In this document: positions 8,326 through 17,008 of the stretch, one piece after another
Layout of the letters: each line of letters begins with the position of its first letter
How positions within the stretch are numbered: the stretch's first letter is position 1
NCBI RefSeq assembly: GCF_026967985.1
Contig: NZ_JAPVBJ010000011.1
Coordinates: forward strand, 1 to 64,000
Reading direction: 5' to 3'
DNA length: 64,000 nucleotides
DNA from: Modestobacter sp. VKM Ac-2984
Lineage (GTDB): Bacteria > Actinomycetota > Actinomycetes > Mycobacteriales > Geodermatophilaceae
Notes under the pieces: generated by a model
What the model was told of the DNA's origin: nothing
The model's database searches: none
The model's input: only the letters and a program-made list of their open reading frames with translations
Translations under genes and position numbers: made by a program

Positions 8326-9237
8326 TCAGCGTGGCACGAGCACCGACCAAGCGTGGTGCTCCACCCGCCACGTCCGGCGGACCACTCCCTCCTCGAGTTC
8401 GCCGTCCGCGACCAGGTCGACCGGGTCGCCCGACACGGTCACCTCCCGCCCCCGCACGACGAGGACGTCGTCGCGTTCGACGTGCCGCCCGGTGCTCAGC
8501 GCCGCCGCGAAGGTGGCCCGCGCCAGCAGACCTGTCGCGGTGGACACGACGACATCGAGGAGTCCGTCGTCCACCAGCGCGTCCGGGGCCAGGGGGGTGG
8601 ACCCGCCGACGGTCGGTCCGTTGCAGACGCCGACCATGAGCACGCTCGGGGTCCGAGCGGGCGACGACCCCGCGGCGTGGGGTACGACACCCCGGCCGTC
8701 GACCTCGACCCGTAGGTGCCAACCAGCGGTCGTCACGCCGGCGATGACGGCGCCCAGCGGGTACGCCGCCGACCCCAGTCGGTCCTTGAACCGGGCCGCC
8801 TCCGCGCCCGCCCGAGCGCCGGCGCCAAGGTGGACGGCATTGACGACCAGGCCACCGGCGTCGTCCCGCACGACGTCCAGCGGTCGAGGAGCTCCCGTCA
8901 GAACGACGGCGGCGCTCTCCACCGGATCCAGCGGCAGCCCGAGCGCCTGGGCCAGGTCGTTGCCGGTCCCCCGCGGGATGATCCCGACAGGATCATCCGC
9001 GTCCAGGCCTTCCACCGCGTCCAGTGCCGCGACCGCCGCATGGACGGACCCGTCGCCACCGATGACGACCAGCCGCCGGTCACCTCGACCTCTCACCGCC
9101 CGCAGCAGCTCCTCGGGGCCTGCGGTCGCTGCCACGGTGACGTCGGCACCCTCGCGGAGGGCGGTCAACGCCGACTCCACCGAATCGTCATCCATGTCTC
9201 CCGCGGCACGATTCACCACGGCCAACAGTTGCTGCAC
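8326..9237 (-). CDS. Diacylglycerol kinase family lipid kinase
   Basis: A protein of 303 residues from GTG 9237. That start is preferred because GGAGG lies eight bases upstream and QQLLAVVNRAAG is the usual beginning of the family; an ATG at 9291 would add 18 residues. The nucleotide-binding glycine motif GGDGSVHAAV and the GTGNDLA motif of DagK/YegS-type lipid kinases are intact, and the C-terminal half reads as the all-beta lipid-binding domain. It probably phosphorylates diacylglycerol or a related lipid at the membrane using ATP; the true substrate cannot be told from sequence. It lies between accessory debris on both sides and has no operon partner. Confidence 0.85.
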   Translation of the reverse strand: MQQLLAVVNRAAGDMDDDSVESALTALREGADVTVAATAGPEELLRAVRGRGDRRLVVIGGDGSVHAAVAALDAVEGLDADDPVGIIPRGTGNDLAQALGLPLDPVESAAVVLTGAPRPLDVVRDDAGGLVVNAVHLGAGARAGAEAARFKDRLGSAAYPLGAVIAGVTTAGWHLRVEVDGRGVVPHAAGSSPARTPSVLMVGVCNGPTVGGSTPLAPDALVDDGLLDVVVSTATGLLARATFAAALSTGRHVERDDVLVVRGREVTVSGDPVDLVADGELEEGVVRRTWRVEHHAWSVLVPR

Positions 9238-9501
9238 GGGAGAGGCCTCCGTTCCCCGCAGATCGCGGCTACCCAGTCGGGCGATGGGCATGAAGGACCT
9301 CGCATACGGTAATCACGATGCACGACCTCACCCCCGCCGGCCAGCCGATGCCCCACCTGGCTGGTCTCCCGCTACGCGGCTCCCCGTACCGGACCCATCG
9401 GTCGAACCCGAGCACCAGGCTCTCTGGGGCTCCCCTGGCGAGGGCGGCGGTCAAGTCCGCTGGCGTGGCGTGTGACGACTTCCGCGTGATCTCTTGTCTG
9501 G

Positions 9502-10203
9502 TCAGGCGCTGAGCGCTGGGATGGTCGTCTGAGGGGTCACCTCCTCGGTCGTGCTGGCGGTGTCGGTGGCCGGTCGGATGCGGCAGCGGGCGAGGACGTC
9601 GAGGCCGAGGTAGCGGCGGCCTTCGGTCCACTCGTCGTGTTGTTCGGCGAGCACGGCGCCGACCAGGCGGATGAGGGAGTCGCGGTCGGGGAAGATGCCC
9701 ACGACGTCGGTGCGGCGGCGGATCTCCCGGTTGAGCCGCTCGCTGGGGTTGTTGCTCCAGATCTGGCGCCACACCCCCTTGGGGAAGGCGGTGAACGCGA
9801 GCACGTCGGCGCGGGCGGTCTGGAGGTGCTCGGCCACGCGTGGGAGCTTGTCGACCTGGGCGTCCAGATCCTTGGCCATCTCGCTGACCTGCGACTTCGA
9901 CAGCCGGGTGATCCCGAGGGACTCGACGAGCTTCTCCATCCGCCGGGTGGAGACCCCGAACAGGTAGCAGGTGGCGACCACGGTGGTCAGCGCCCGTTCG
10001 GCCCGCCGGCGGCGCTCCAGCAGCCAGTCGGGGAAGTAGGACCCGGAGTGCAGCTTGGGGATCGCGACGTCCAGGGTGCCGGCGCAGGTGTCGAAGTCCC
10101 GGTGCCGGTAGCCGTTGCGGGTGTTGGTGCGCTCGGCCGAGCGGGCGCCGTAGTCGGCGCCGCATGCCGCGTCGGCCTCGGCTGACACGAGCGCGTCGAT
10201 GAA
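9502..10203 (-). pseudogene. IS256-family (mutator type) transposase, internally deleted
   Basis: The N-terminal part (DALVSAEADAACGADYGARS, NGYRHRDFDT, GVSTRRMEKLVESLG) and C-terminal part (VWRQIWSNNPSERLNREIRR, DVVGIFPDRD, EWTEGRRYLGLDVL) belong to one IS256-type transposase. After SKSQVSEMAKDLDAQV the sequence jumps straight to AEHLQTARADVLAFTAFPKG. In intact members roughly 150 residues holding the first two catalytic aspartates lie between these blocks. The in-frame deletion is near 9,850. The N-terminus is also cut, since the frame continues upstream of the GTG at 10188 into unrelated sequence. The product cannot transpose; no terminal inverted repeats were recognised. Confidence 0.85.
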
Positions 10204-10331
10204 CGTGGTCGGGCGCGCGGCCCCGACCTGGGCGCCGGTCCGCGGCGGCGAACGATCAGTGCCAAGGTGAGCACCCGACGTGGCGACGGCGTCGGTGACC
10301 GCACCACTGCCCGTACCTGGAGGACCTGCAC

Positions 10332-11675
10332 ATGGTCGTGGCGCACACCGCGATAGCGATCGCCGTCATCGTCCTGCTCATCATCAAGGCCAAGGTCGAC
10401 CCGGTGATCTCGCTGATCATCGGGTCGCTCTACCTCGGCCTCGCGACGGGTGTCGGCTTCGCGGCGACGCTGGCGGCGATCGCGACCGGCTTCGGCGAGA
10501 TCATGGCCGAGGTCGGCCTGCTCATCGGCTTCGGCGTGCTCATCGGGGCCCTGCTCCACGCGGTCGGCGCCTTCCGGAAGATGGTGGCGCTGCTCGTCGA
10601 CCGGGTCGGGGCGCAGCGGCTCCCGTACGCGTTGACGGCGGCGATGTCGACGATCTTCCCGTCGATCTACGTGGACGTGCAGGTCGTGCTGGCCTCTCCG
10701 GTGGCGCGGTCGACTGCGCCGTTCATCGGCCGGACCGGGTTGCCCCTCATGGCCGGTGCGCTCGGTGCCGGGATCTTCGCCGGCTACGTCTTCGTGATCC
10801 CGGGGCTGGCCGCGATCTCCATCGCGGGCCTGCTCGACGTCCCGCTCGGGACCTGGCTGGTCTACGGCTTCGTGCTGGGGCCGTTGACCGCGATCGTGAC
10901 GACGATCGTCCTCCGGCTGCTCCTGCGTGGCCGCTACTGGAACTCGGCCACGGACGAGCAGGTGGACGAGGCGATGGTCGAGCAGGAGAGCGCTGAGCTG
11001 GTCGAGGAGGAGAGGTCGACGCCTCCGCTGCTCGTGAGCCTGCTGCCGATCCTCGTGCCGCTGGTGCTGATCGCGTTCGGCGCGTTCGCGGAGCTCCTGG
11101 AGTTCTCCAACGACTTCATCGCCTTCCTCGGCGACGCCAACTTCGCGCTCTTCCTCGGCCTGGTCGGGGCCTACGTGCTCTGTCGGCGCACGCTGGGCTC
11201 GGCGGGCACGGAGGCCGCGATGAGCGAGGGCTTCCACACCACCGGCGCGATCCTGCTCATCACCGGCATCGGCGGGTCACTGGGTGCCGTCATCGGGGAG
11301 ACCGGGCTCGACACGATCCTGGCCGGCCTCTTCGCTGCCGACGCCGCGGCGCCGGTCGTCCTCAGCATCCTGCTCGCCTGGCTCATCGCGGCGGTGCTGC
11401 ACCTGGCGATCGGGTCGGTGTCGGTGGCCGCGATCGCGGCCGCCGGGATCATCGGCCCGGTGCTCGGGTCGATCGACGTGGCGCCGATCGTCATCGGTCT
11501 GGCCATCGCCTCGGGCGCGATGTTCGCGCTCCAGGTGAACAGCAACTTCTTCTGGATGTACAAGTCGCTGCTCGGGCTGTCGACCCAGGGGACCTTCAAG
11601 ACCCTGACGATGGGCACCTCCATCGCCTCGGTCGTCTCGCTGCCGATGGTCATGGCGGTGGCGCTCATCGCATAG
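10332..11675 (+). CDS. GntP-family permease (gluconate/organic acid symporter)
   Basis: A 447-residue, very hydrophobic protein with about 12 predicted membrane spans. Family sequence features are VDPVISLIIGSLYLGLATGV near the start, FGVLIGALLHAVGAF, and the C-terminal region with SVSVAAIAAAGIIGP and NSNFFWMYKSLLGLS. An acidic cytoplasmic loop (about residues 215-240, rich in E and D) is typical of the central loop. GGAGG lies eight bases before the ATG. Known members import gluconate, glycerate or related hydroxy acids by proton symport; the substrate here is open. The gene begins about 100 bp after the truncated IS256 remnant, so an upstream operon partner may have been lost. Confidence 0.85.
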   Translation: MVVAHTAIAIAVIVLLIIKAKVDPVISLIIGSLYLGLATGVGFAATLAAIATGFGEIMAEVGLLIGFGVLIGALLHAVGAFRKMVALLVDRVGAQRLPYALTAAMSTIFPSIYVDVQVVLASPVARSTAPFIGRTGLPLMAGALGAGIFAGYVFVIPGLAAISIAGLLDVPLGTWLVYGFVLGPLTAIVTTIVLRLLLRGRYWNSATDEQVDEAMVEQESAELVEEERSTPPLLVSLLPILVPLVLIAFGAFAELLEFSNDFIAFLGDANFALFLGLVGAYVLCRRTLGSAGTEAAMSEGFHTTGAILLITGIGGSLGAVIGETGLDTILAGLFAADAAAPVVLSILLAWLIAAVLHLAIGSVSVAAIAAAGIIGPVLGSIDVAPIVIGLAIASGAMFALQVNSNFFWMYKSLLGLSTQGTFKTLTMGTSIASVVSLPMVMAVALIA

Positions 11676-11716
11676 GGGAGAAATCGGGCGACCAGCAGGC
11701 CGCTGCGCGCGATGCT

Positions 11717-12133
11717 GTGCCGGTGGACGTGGGGGAGCCGGTCTGGCAGGACCTCGAGAGTCCGCGCGACCTGACCAGGGACGAGCGCCGGTTGATCGAG
11801 CAGTTGGTCGGCGTCGTCGGCGAGTCGGTGCTGCAGCGTCAGCTGGCCGCCGCCGTCGTCACTGCCGGCTGCCGCTGTGGGTGCTCCTCCGTTCGACTGC
11901 ACAGCACTGGCCCACCCGTGGCGGAGGAACGGGTCCGCCACTTCTCGGGCCTCGACCGATCGGACCACTTCTCCGTCGACGCACGCAGTCGCGCTCCCGG
12001 GCTCCCGGACGTGCATGTCGTCCTGCACGTCGTGAACGGGCTGATCGCCGAGCTGGAGCTGTTCGCCGGAGAGGAGGGGGTCGCCGTCTCGGCCGCCGAG
12101 CTCGCCGACCCGACCGGCATCACCGTGACGTGA
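11717..12133 (+). CDS. Conserved hypothetical protein
   Basis: A 138-residue protein starting at GTG 11717. It has an N-terminal helical segment (LTRDERRLIEQLV), a central CRCGCSS cysteine cluster, and a beta-rich C-terminus (DVHVVLHVVNGLIAELELF). No enzyme motif is visible and there is no signal peptide. It follows the GntP gene by about 40 bp on the same strand and may be cotranscribed. Codon use matches the host, so I treat it as a real gene, but I do not recognise a family with known function. Confidence 0.6.
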   Translation: MPVDVGEPVWQDLESPRDLTRDERRLIEQLVGVVGESVLQRQLAAAVVTAGCRCGCSSVRLHSTGPPVAEERVRHFSGLDRSDHFSVDARSRAPGLPDVHVVLHVVNGLIAELELFAGEEGVAVSAAELADPTGITVT

Positions 12134-12213
12134 GCGTCCCCGCGCCGAACGGGGGCCGGCCAGAGGTCGGCCCCCGAAGGCCTCCGACGGGGTCGCTGCT
12201 GCGGGGGGCGCGG

Positions 12214-12687
12214 TCAGCCCAGGGTCGCGGTCATGACGACGTTCTCGGGCGTGACGGTCGTGCACTCGAGGCTGAGCGGCCCGGCCGACACGGTCTCGCC
12301 CTCGCTGCAGGAGACCTCCTGGCCGGCGATGCCGACGGTGGCCTGGCCGTTCTCCACCTGCCCGAGGGTGACCGTCTGGCCGAGGACCTCGACCTCGGTG
12401 CCGTCACCGGACAGCGTGACGACGCAGGAGCTGCCGGTGCACTCCACCCCGGACTCCATGGCCATGGCGTCGGTCTCGGTCGCCATCGCGTCGGTCTCGG
12501 TGGCGGAGTCCTCCGTCATCGTCGGCTCGCTCGTCTCCCCTTCGTCGGGGGTCTCGATCGCGGTGTCCAGTGCGCTCGTGGCGTCGTCCACGGGCTCGTC
12601 GGAGCAGGCGGAGAGCGGAACGAGCAGCAGGCCGGCGGCGGCGAGGCCGGACGCCAGGCGGCGGGTGGGTGTCGGAGAAGTGGCCAT
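12214..12687 (-). CDS. Secreted lipoprotein
   Basis: A 157-residue protein with a basic N-terminus, a hydrophobic signal segment and a lipobox LSAC at about residues 25-28, so the mature protein starts at a lipidated cysteine on the outer face of the membrane. An acidic Thr/Glu/Asp-rich linker carrying two copies of ATETDAM follows, then a domain with two cysteine pairs (VECTGSSCVV, EVSCSEG, LECTTV). The C-terminal part is reminiscent of small mycobacterial lipoprotein antigens, but I would not name a family. No ribosome-binding site is obvious, and a CRP-like palindrome lies just upstream. Confidence 0.75.
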   Translation of the reverse strand: MATSPTPTRRLASGLAAAGLLLVPLSACSDEPVDDATSALDTAIETPDEGETSEPTMTEDSATETDAMATETDAMAMESGVECTGSSCVVTLSGDGTEVEVLGQTVTLGQVENGQATVGIAGQEVSCSEGETVSAGPLSLECTTVTPENVVMTATLG

Positions 12688-12700
12688 GCCAGGAGCGTAA

Positions 12701-12716
12701 TGTGATACAGGTCACT
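12701..12716. promoter_or_regulatory. CRP-like palindrome upstream of the lipoprotein gene
   Basis: TGTGATACAGGTCACT matches the TGTGA-N6-TCACA consensus of CRP/GlxR-type regulators with one mismatch. It sits 14-29 bases upstream of the lipoprotein ATG on the minus strand, where it would overlap the promoter. A second palindrome, GTCACGTCAGCGTGAC, lies at 12739-12754 in the same divergent intergenic region. Confidence 0.4.
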
Positions 12717-12835
12717 TCGCGCCCGGTGTCGGGAAAGTGTCACGTCAGCGTGACCTGCCGGCCACCTGTGGCCCGCCCGGGGGCCTCCTGCGGCGCGCCT
12801 GACTGATGCGCGGCCTCCTGGAGCATCATCCCGGC

Positions 12836-13681
12836 ATGCCGGTCGCCCTGCAGCTCACCGACGTCCTGGCCGCGGTCGAGGACGTCGACGTCGTCGTCGA
12901 GGACGACATCGCGGTCAGCGAGGCCCTCCAGGCGCTGGCGGTCTTCCTCGCCTCCATCCTGCTCGCGGTGCTGCTGCGGCGGCTGCTGGTCCGGGCTCTC
13001 GACCGCGACGCCAACCGGCACGTCGGGCTGGTCGCCGGCCGGTTCCTCGGGTTGCTCGCGGTCGGCCTCGGCGTCGTCTACGCCCTGGACCTGCTCGGTG
13101 TGCAGATCGGCCCGCTGCTCGGTGCGCTCGGCGTGGGCGGCATCGCCATCGCGTTCGCGGCCCAGGACATGCTGCAGAACCTGATCGCCGGGGTGATGCT
13201 GCAGATCCGGCGTCCCCTGCGGCTGGGCGACCAGGTGGCCAGCGGCGACTTCGAGGGCGTCGTCATCGACGTCAACCTCCGGACGACGGTGCTGCAGACC
13301 TACGACGGCCTCATCGTCTTCCTGCCCAACGCCGAGGTGTTGAAGAACCCGATCATCAACTACACCCGCACCCCGCTGAGCCGGACGACGCTCACGGTCG
13401 GGCTGGCCTACGACACCGACCTGGAACGTGCCCGGGCGGTGCTGCTGCGGGCGTGCGCGGCCGCCGACGGCGTCGCGGACACCCCGGCCCCGGAGGTGTG
13501 GGTGGAGGAGTTCGGCGACTCCTCGATCAACCTCGCCGTGCGCTGGTGGCACCCCGCGGACATCGCCAGCCGCTGGCGGGTGCGCAGCGGTGTCGCCATC
13601 TCGGTGAAGTCCGCGCTGGACCAGGCCGGGATGACCATCCCGTTCCCTCAGCGGGTCCTCTGGTCGGGAGAGCAGGACTGA
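12836..13681 (+). CDS. MscS-family small-conductance mechanosensitive channel
   Basis: A protein of about 281 residues from ATG 12836; ATG 12806 would add ten residues and has no better ribosome-binding site. An acidic N-terminus is followed by three membrane helices. The third is the pore helix GIAIAFAAQDMLQNLIAGVM, leading into QIRRPLRLGDQV and the beta domain with GLIVFLPNAEVLKNPIIN, both hallmarks of MscS. The C-terminal alpha/beta domain is complete. It opens under membrane tension to release solutes during osmotic downshock. It is transcribed divergently from the lipoprotein gene and converges on the DUF2993 gene. Confidence 0.88.
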   Translation: MPVALQLTDVLAAVEDVDVVVEDDIAVSEALQALAVFLASILLAVLLRRLLVRALDRDANRHVGLVAGRFLGLLAVGLGVVYALDLLGVQIGPLLGALGVGGIAIAFAAQDMLQNLIAGVMLQIRRPLRLGDQVASGDFEGVVIDVNLRTTVLQTYDGLIVFLPNAEVLKNPIINYTRTPLSRTTLTVGLAYDTDLERARAVLLRACAAADGVADTPAPEVWVEEFGDSSINLAVRWWHPADIASRWRVRSGVAISVKSALDQAGMTIPFPQRVLWSGEQD

Positions 13682-13697
13682 CTGCGCGGAGCCCGCA

Positions 13698-14513
13698 TCA
13701 GGGCCGGATGACGACGTCCGTGCCCCGGGTCCGCAGCACCAACCCCTCCTCGGCACCCTCGATCGCGGTCAGCTCCTGACCGAAGGGCAACGGGTCCAGT
13801 GGCACCCGTAGCGAGAAGCGCTGGCCGAGCAGGAGCCGGCTGGCCTCCGCGAGGTCGATCTCGGTGTCCAGCGCGGTGGGCGCGATGGACAGCGCGCCCA
13901 TCTCGGGGGACAGCTGCGCCAGGGCGGAGGCCGAGACGGACTGGCCGAGGAGGTCGACCGTCCCGGTCAGCCGCACCTCCTCGCCGGGCGCCGCGCCGAT
14001 CGTCACCGGGCGCCCGGTGACCTCCAGGTAGCGGTTGAGGTCGTCGTAGCCCAGGAACGCCTCCCCGATCGACCGCTCGATCCACACCGCCGCCGGGTCC
14101 TGGACGAGGAGGTCGTGGAAGGAGACGTGCACGCCGCTGAGCCGGGCCTCCACCCGGTCGACCGACATCGGCCCCGACGTCACCTCGCGGACGGCGACCT
14201 CCACGTCGTCGTAGCGGCCCTGCACCGCCTGGAGCAGGAAGAACGGGCCGTTGACCTGCACCGACGGGCGTACGGAGACGCCGGTCGCCTGCTGGATGTC
14301 GCGCGCCAGCAGGGACTCGGCCGCCCACCGGGCCAGCCGGTCGGACCCCCACAGCAACAGCAGCGTGCCCAGCACCACCGAGACGCCGAGGGCCACGGTC
14401 CGCCGCGCCGGCCGAGGTCGTGGCCGGGCGGCCGGGCGGGTGACCTGGCGGGCGGTCGCCCCGCCGTCGGAGTCCACCCAGCCGTCGTGGGCGGGTTCGC
14501 CACCACCGGTCAC
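13698..14513 (-). CDS. DUF2993 (LmeA-like) phospholipid-binding protein
   Basis: A 271-residue protein starting at GTG 14513, which overlaps the MMPL stop as GTGA; longer upstream frames are inside the MMPL gene. A Pro/Arg-rich cytoplasmic N-terminus and one hydrophobic segment (VALGVSVVLGTLLLLWGSDR) precede an extracytoplasmic DUF2993 domain (QQATGVSVRPSVQVNGPFFL, VTSGPMSVDRVEARLSGVHV). Known: LmeA of mycobacteria is a periplasmic phospholipid-binding protein affecting mannan elongation and envelope integrity. Coupling to an MMPL exporter suggests the two handle the same lipid. Which lipid is unknown. Confidence 0.8.
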   Translation of the reverse strand: MTGGGEPAHDGWVDSDGGATARQVTRPAARPRPRPARRTVALGVSVVLGTLLLLWGSDRLARWAAESLLARDIQQATGVSVRPSVQVNGPFFLLQAVQGRYDDVEVAVREVTSGPMSVDRVEARLSGVHVSFHDLLVQDPAAVWIERSIGEAFLGYDDLNRYLEVTGRPVTIGAAPGEEVRLTGTVDLLGQSVSASALAQLSPEMGALSIAPTALDTEIDLAEASRLLLGQRFSLRVPLDPLPFGQELTAIEGAEEGLVLRTRGTDVVIRP

Positions 14514-16915
14514 CGTCCGCCCACCTCCGACCCGGACGGCTGGCTCTCCCGAGCCTCCTCGTCCCGTGCCGTGTCCTCCCGTGCCTCCTGCTCCAGGGTC
14601 TCGTCCAGGACCACCTCCGGGCCTCCGATCCGGGCTCCCGCGGCGCCGGTGCGACGCAGCTCGTCGACCGGCACCGACTCGGTGCGCACCCGCCTGCTGG
14701 GCCAGCTGGCCGCCCGGCCCAGCAGGGTGAGCACGGCCGGGGTGAGCACCGGGCGGATCAGGAACGTGTCGATGAGCAGACCGGCGGCCATGGTGAAGGC
14801 CACCTGCCGGAACGTCTGCAGCGGGATGATCGCCACCATCCCGAAGGTGGCGGCGAGGATCAGCCCGGCCGCGCTGATCGCCCGGGACGTGCTCGGCATC
14901 GCCAGCATGATCGCCTTGCTGAGCGGATGTCGCGCAGCCGCCTCCCAGATGGAGCCGACGGCGAACACGTTGTAGTCCGACCCCAGCGCCAGCAGCAGCA
15001 CGGCGGTCGCGAACGGGACGTAGAAGGCCAGCCCGGGGTCGCCCAGCACCACCTGGAAGAGCAGGACGCTCAGCCCGAGCGCCGCCGCGACACCCAACGC
15101 GCTGCACGCCATCAGCACCAGCGGCGCGCAGAGCGCGCGCAGGTAGACGATCAGGATCAGCAGCTCCACCAGCAGAACCGCGGTGAGCGTGATCCGCAGG
15201 TTCTCCCGGGTGATCGCGGCGAGCTCACCGGCGATCGCGGTCTGCCCGGTCACCGCCACCTCGGCGTCCGCCAGCCCGGCCTCCGCGGCCAGGGTGTCCA
15301 GCTCGTCGCTGAGCTGGCGCAGGTCGCTGATCGCCGGCGCTGCCAACGGGTCGCTGTCGAGGATCACCACGAAGCGGGCGGCGTCGCCCTCGGAGGAGAA
15401 GACGACGCCGTAGCCGTCGGGGAGCGGGTTCTGGGCCGGGCCGAGCACCTCGGCGACCCCGGGCTGGGCCTCGATGGCCGCCTGCAGCCGTTCCAGCGCC
15501 GGCCGCTGCTCGATGACCGCGTCGCCCTCGACGATGACCTCCGTGGGGGCGATGACGCCCCGGATCCCGGAGTCCTCGAGCACCCCCGCGCCCCGGCTCA
15601 CCGGGTCGTCGGCCGGCAGGCCCGAGGTGAAGGACAGGTCCAGGCGCATCTGCAGCAACGGCGCCGCGGCGAGGACGAGCACACCGGTGGCCAGCAGTGC
15701 CGCCACAGTCGCGCCGCGCCGGTTGACGACGATCCGGAGCAGCCAGCCGTTCCCTCGGCGACTCGGGCGGCGGGGTGAGGGGCGCCGGGTCCCCAGCCCG
15801 AAGAGCCGCTCGCCCAGGATCGCCATCAGCGCCGGCACCAGGGTCAGCGACACCAGCACCCCGATGACGACGGTCAGCGACAGCGCCGGCCCGAACGCCT
15901 GGAACAGCTGGAAGTCCGCGGCCAGCAGCGCCGCGGTGCCGGCTGCGACCGTGATCCCGGCGACGGCGATGATCGGCGCGTTGGTGCGCACCGCCCGCCG
16001 GGTCGCCTCCAGCCGCGGCAGCCCTCGGTCCAGCTGCTGGCGCAGACCGGCGAAGAACAGCACGCAGTAGTCGGTGACCACCCCGATCAGCAGCGCGGCG
16101 ATCAACGGCTGCAACTGGTCGGGGAGCGCGAAGCCCAGGGCGGCAGCGAGCACCCCGAGGCTGCGGATCGCGACCAGGTAGCCCAGCCCGGCGGTCAGCA
16201 GCACCACGAAGGGCGCCACGACCGAGCGGAAGGTGAGCCCGACGACGATGGCGATCAGCACCAGGGTCGCGACCTCGAACAGGTGCAACCGGGCCTCGAG
16301 GTAGTCGGCCTGGGCGACCTGGGCCGGGACCACCCCGGTGACGTAGGTCTGCACCGAGCTCTGGTTGTGGAAGTGGGAGGCGTACTCGCGGGCGAGGTCC
16401 CTGGTCCGCTCCAGCGACGTGTAGTTGGAGACGTACAGGTAGGTGACCACGGTGTCCGGCGTCGACGTGGGCAGCGGGACGGCGGCGACGATCTGCCCGC
16501 GCCCGGGGGGCACGGTGCCGTCCAGGTAGGCCTGGGTGTGGGTGGCTGCCCAGAGCGCCACGTCGGCCTGGGTGAGGAGGCTGAGGCCGTCGGGGTCGTG
16601 CACCACCACGGAGACCTGGGAGAGCACCGGCACGTCGAACAGCTCCAGGGAGCGGTCCTGGACGGCGGCCGCCGGGCTGTCCTCCGGGAGGAGGTTGCCG
16701 ATGTCGGCCCCGCCGCCCCCACCGGCCGTGGGGAGGAACGCCGACACCACCACGGTCAGCAGGATCCAGCCGGCCACCACGAACCAGCGGGCCTTGACGA
16801 CGGCGTCCCGGTAGCCGCGGGCGGCCCGCCGCGTCGCGAACCGGACCGGTCGGGTCACCCACCGGGCGGCACGGGCCAGCCCGGAGAGCCGACGCGTGAC
16901 GGCCGTGGCTGGCAC
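14510..16915 (-). CDS. MMPL/RND-family lipid transporter
   Basis: An 801-residue protein from GTG 16915. It has the duplicated MMPL plan: one membrane helix (near residue 45), an extracytoplasmic domain, five clustered helices (about 215-370), then a repeat of this layout with helices near 400 and 590-740. The first cluster contains GVVTDYCVLFFAGLRQQLDR and the second LALGSDYNVFAVGSIWEAA; the paired aspartate-tyrosine (DY) is the proton-relay signature of MmpL proteins. The acidic C-terminal tail is likely disordered. It exports envelope lipids or their precursors, driven by the proton gradient. Cotranscribed and translationally coupled with the DUF2993 gene. Confidence 0.88.
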   Translation of the reverse strand: MPATAVTRRLSGLARAARWVTRPVRFATRRAARGYRDAVVKARWFVVAGWILLTVVVSAFLPTAGGGGGADIGNLLPEDSPAAAVQDRSLELFDVPVLSQVSVVVHDPDGLSLLTQADVALWAATHTQAYLDGTVPPGRGQIVAAVPLPTSTPDTVVTYLYVSNYTSLERTRDLAREYASHFHNQSSVQTYVTGVVPAQVAQADYLEARLHLFEVATLVLIAIVVGLTFRSVVAPFVVLLTAGLGYLVAIRSLGVLAAALGFALPDQLQPLIAALLIGVVTDYCVLFFAGLRQQLDRGLPRLEATRRAVRTNAPIIAVAGITVAAGTAALLAADFQLFQAFGPALSLTVVIGVLVSLTLVPALMAILGERLFGLGTRRPSPRRPSRRGNGWLLRIVVNRRGATVAALLATGVLVLAAAPLLQMRLDLSFTSGLPADDPVSRGAGVLEDSGIRGVIAPTEVIVEGDAVIEQRPALERLQAAIEAQPGVAEVLGPAQNPLPDGYGVVFSSEGDAARFVVILDSDPLAAPAISDLRQLSDELDTLAAEAGLADAEVAVTGQTAIAGELAAITRENLRITLTAVLLVELLILIVYLRALCAPLVLMACSALGVAAALGLSVLLFQVVLGDPGLAFYVPFATAVLLLALGSDYNVFAVGSIWEAAARHPLSKAIMLAMPSTSRAISAAGLILAATFGMVAIIPLQTFRQVAFTMAAGLLIDTFLIRPVLTPAVLTLLGRAASWPSRRVRTESVPVDELRRTGAAGARIGGPEVVLDETLEQEAREDTARDEEARESQPSGSEVGGR

Positions 16916-16960
16916 CGGGGCCTCCAGCCTCGCGGTCCTACCGATTGAGCTGAGCAGCCG

Positions 16961-16966
16961 TAGGCT
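16961..16966 (+). promoter_or_regulatory. Candidate -10 element (TAGGCT)
   Basis: TAGGCT fits the actinobacterial housekeeping -10 pattern TAnnnT. It lies 42 bases upstream of the ATG at 17009, allowing a short leader that contains the GAGAGGA ribosome-binding site. No clear -35 is visible. Confidence 0.4.
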
Positions 16967-17008
16967 ACCGGCGGTTGTGCGCCTGCGCTCGACGGTGAGA
17001 GGACGACC

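Noticed and set aside
3774-10203. A single composite transposon bounded by the ISL3 and IS256 remnants
   Set aside because: The two remnants are of different families, both are damaged, and no shared terminal repeats or target duplications were found.
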